Shown here: positions 43,414 through 44,300 of the stretch, piece by piece
Layout of the letters: every line of letters begins with the position of its first letter
How positions within the stretch are numbered: position 1 is the first letter of the stretch
Source of the DNA: an uncultured delta proteobacterium
GTDB taxonomy: Bacteria; Desulfobacterota; Desulfovibrionia; Desulfovibrionales; Desulfovibrionaceae
Assembly: GCA_903835685.1 (NCBI GenBank)
Contig: CAILNX010000041.1
Span: 1 to 44,300, forward strand
Reading direction: 5' to 3'
DNA length: 44,300 bases
Translations under genes and position numbers: made by a program
The notes under the pieces: generated by a model
The model's database searches: none
The model's input: the letters and a program-made list of their open reading frames with translations, nothing else
What the model was told of the DNA's origin: nothing

Positions 43414-44300
43414 ACCGACACCCCCACGATGGTCATTGTGTCGTTGCCGAAGATGTCCACCACCTTGACGGCAATCTTGCGGCGGCCTGGCGCACATTCG
43501 TGGAAGGCGCTCTGCATCTCCAGGGTCCGGTCTTTTTTGGTGCGGAAAGTCTGCCACTCGTTCTCAAACACATAGTCGCCCGTCCAGACTTCTTCCCACT
43601 CCCGGGTTTCGGGGTTCTGCTGGCGGATGATTTCACGCTTGCTCTCAAAGTCGAAGTCAACGGACCAGTAGTCAATCCAGTCCGTCCAGCTTTTGGTCAG
43701 TTCCTCGCGGCTCACGACCCCATCCTTGTCCTTGCTGACCTTCACAATCTGGCCCCTTTCGACCACGATTTTGCTGGACTTGTCCTTCAGGCTGGCTTCA
43801 GCGGCGGCGATGGAGTCCTGGGAGTAAAATACAGAGAAGTCCGTCAAGGCGACAGCCACCTTGTTGCCTTTCACCAGGGGTTTCACCTCAATGGCGGACA
43901 CGTCGTGGAACACCACCTGGTTCTTCTCCACGGCCCGCTTGTCGAACACCTCGGCCGGGATATATTTGGGGGATATGTCTATGCCCTTGGCCTTGGCTTC
44001 ATCCAGGACATTGGGGAAGAGCCCCATTTCGAACTCGAAGGCCAGGATGTCCACCCGGGTGATGTGTTTCTTGCGGCATTCCAGGATGATTTCTTCCACG
44101 AAGAGTCGCGTCACGGGCATGTTCACGGGGCCGATAGCCACGAGCCGTCCAGCTTTTTTGCGTAAGGGCTCACGGGTCAGTCTGCCAAAGCACGAATCCA
44201 CGCGAGGTTTGGATGCTCACCTTTGAAGAACGCGGTCATAGCCTCGACCAGCACGGGGTAGGTTCTCTTTCCCTGAATTCGGCACGTTTGCCGCAGGGAC
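43410..44300 (-). pseudogene. DNA methyltransferase (type III Mod-like) C-terminal part, frameshifted, 5' end outside window
   Basis: From the window edge one minus-strand frame reads FFKGEHPNLAWIRALAD and stops at TGA 44177-44179. The neighbouring frame continues the sequence as LTREPLRKKAGRLVAIGPVNMPV and runs to the stop at 43410. Joining them by a -1 shift at 44180 gives ALADLTREP. A one-base loss, a programmed shift or a sequencing error are all possible. The visible part is a C-terminal domain of long site-specific adenine methylases found with KilA-N and Res partners; the catalytic motifs lie beyond the edge. The GTG at 44201 is not a likely start. Overlaps the KilA-N gene by four bases. 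Confidence 0.7.

Noticed and set aside
43410-44201. Independent protein starting at GTG 44201
   Set aside because: The first residues (MDSCFGRL) are out of frame with the methyltransferase reading; the upstream frame supplies the natural continuation, so a frameshift is likelier.

Overview
The window looks like a chromosomal segment of a GC-rich, sulfate-reducing deltaproteobacterium of the Desulfovibrio type. The signs are an HmcE/HmcF (TmcC/TmcB, DsrM/DsrK)-type membrane redox module, a 2x4Fe-type ferredoxin with an Asp ligand, a YkgJ cysteine-cluster protein, and a housekeeping block (rpmE, DUF1385, prfA, prmC, lpxC). This assignment is inferred from gene content; no marker such as rRNA is present.

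Layout. 1-2148 (minus): a NifX-like protein, a cytochrome b-type membrane subunit and a truncated [4Fe-4S]/CCG-domain subunit. 2538-8058 (plus): four genes for exported enzymes (alpha/beta hydrolase, BPL_N/glutamine-amidotransferase-like protein, CocE-type hydrolase, Tat-exported FAD oxidoreductase), closed by a bidirectional terminator shared with a tRNA-Val(GAC). 8304-11376 (minus): ferredoxin, then a tightly coupled YkgJ, 115-residue protein, TPR and HEAT-like set. 11772-13145: a secreted protein of unknown function. 13242-16167 (minus): metF, asd and a class IV aminotransferase. 16367-18705: an exported CHAP-like protein facing a pseudopilin-like plus TPR pair. 19079-21703: a PEP/pyruvate-binding protein with a phosphohistidine domain but no recognisable TIM barrel. 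21839-25609: a complete polar amino-acid ABC transporter plus deoC. 25734-28402: cbiC converging on a PAS-containing chemoreceptor. 28612-33047 (minus): lpxC, prmC, prfA, DUF1385 protein and rpmE. 33228-36052 (plus): pgm, a CheY-like regulator, and cheD split by a 105-bp two-hairpin element. 36118-38741 (minus): holB, purA and a small conserved protein.

At tRNA-Leu(TAA) (38898-38985) the character changes. Immediately downstream are a terminator-like hairpin and five GTGTCAAC repeats, followed by visibly more AT-rich minus-strand genes: a membrane-anchored protein, a type III restriction (Res)-like helicase-nuclease, a KilA-N protein, and the C-terminal part of a DNA methyltransferase (Mod-like). 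The last three overlap by 1-4 bases. This looks like the tRNA-proximal end of a genomic island carrying a restriction-modification type defence system. The methyltransferase appears to carry a single-base frameshift close to the window edge.

Most promising for follow-up: the Mod-KilA-N-Res operon with its frameshift, the GTGTCAAC repeat array beside tRNA-Leu, the cheD insertion element, the exported-enzyme cluster, and the PEP-synthase-like protein with an unrecognised C-terminal half.
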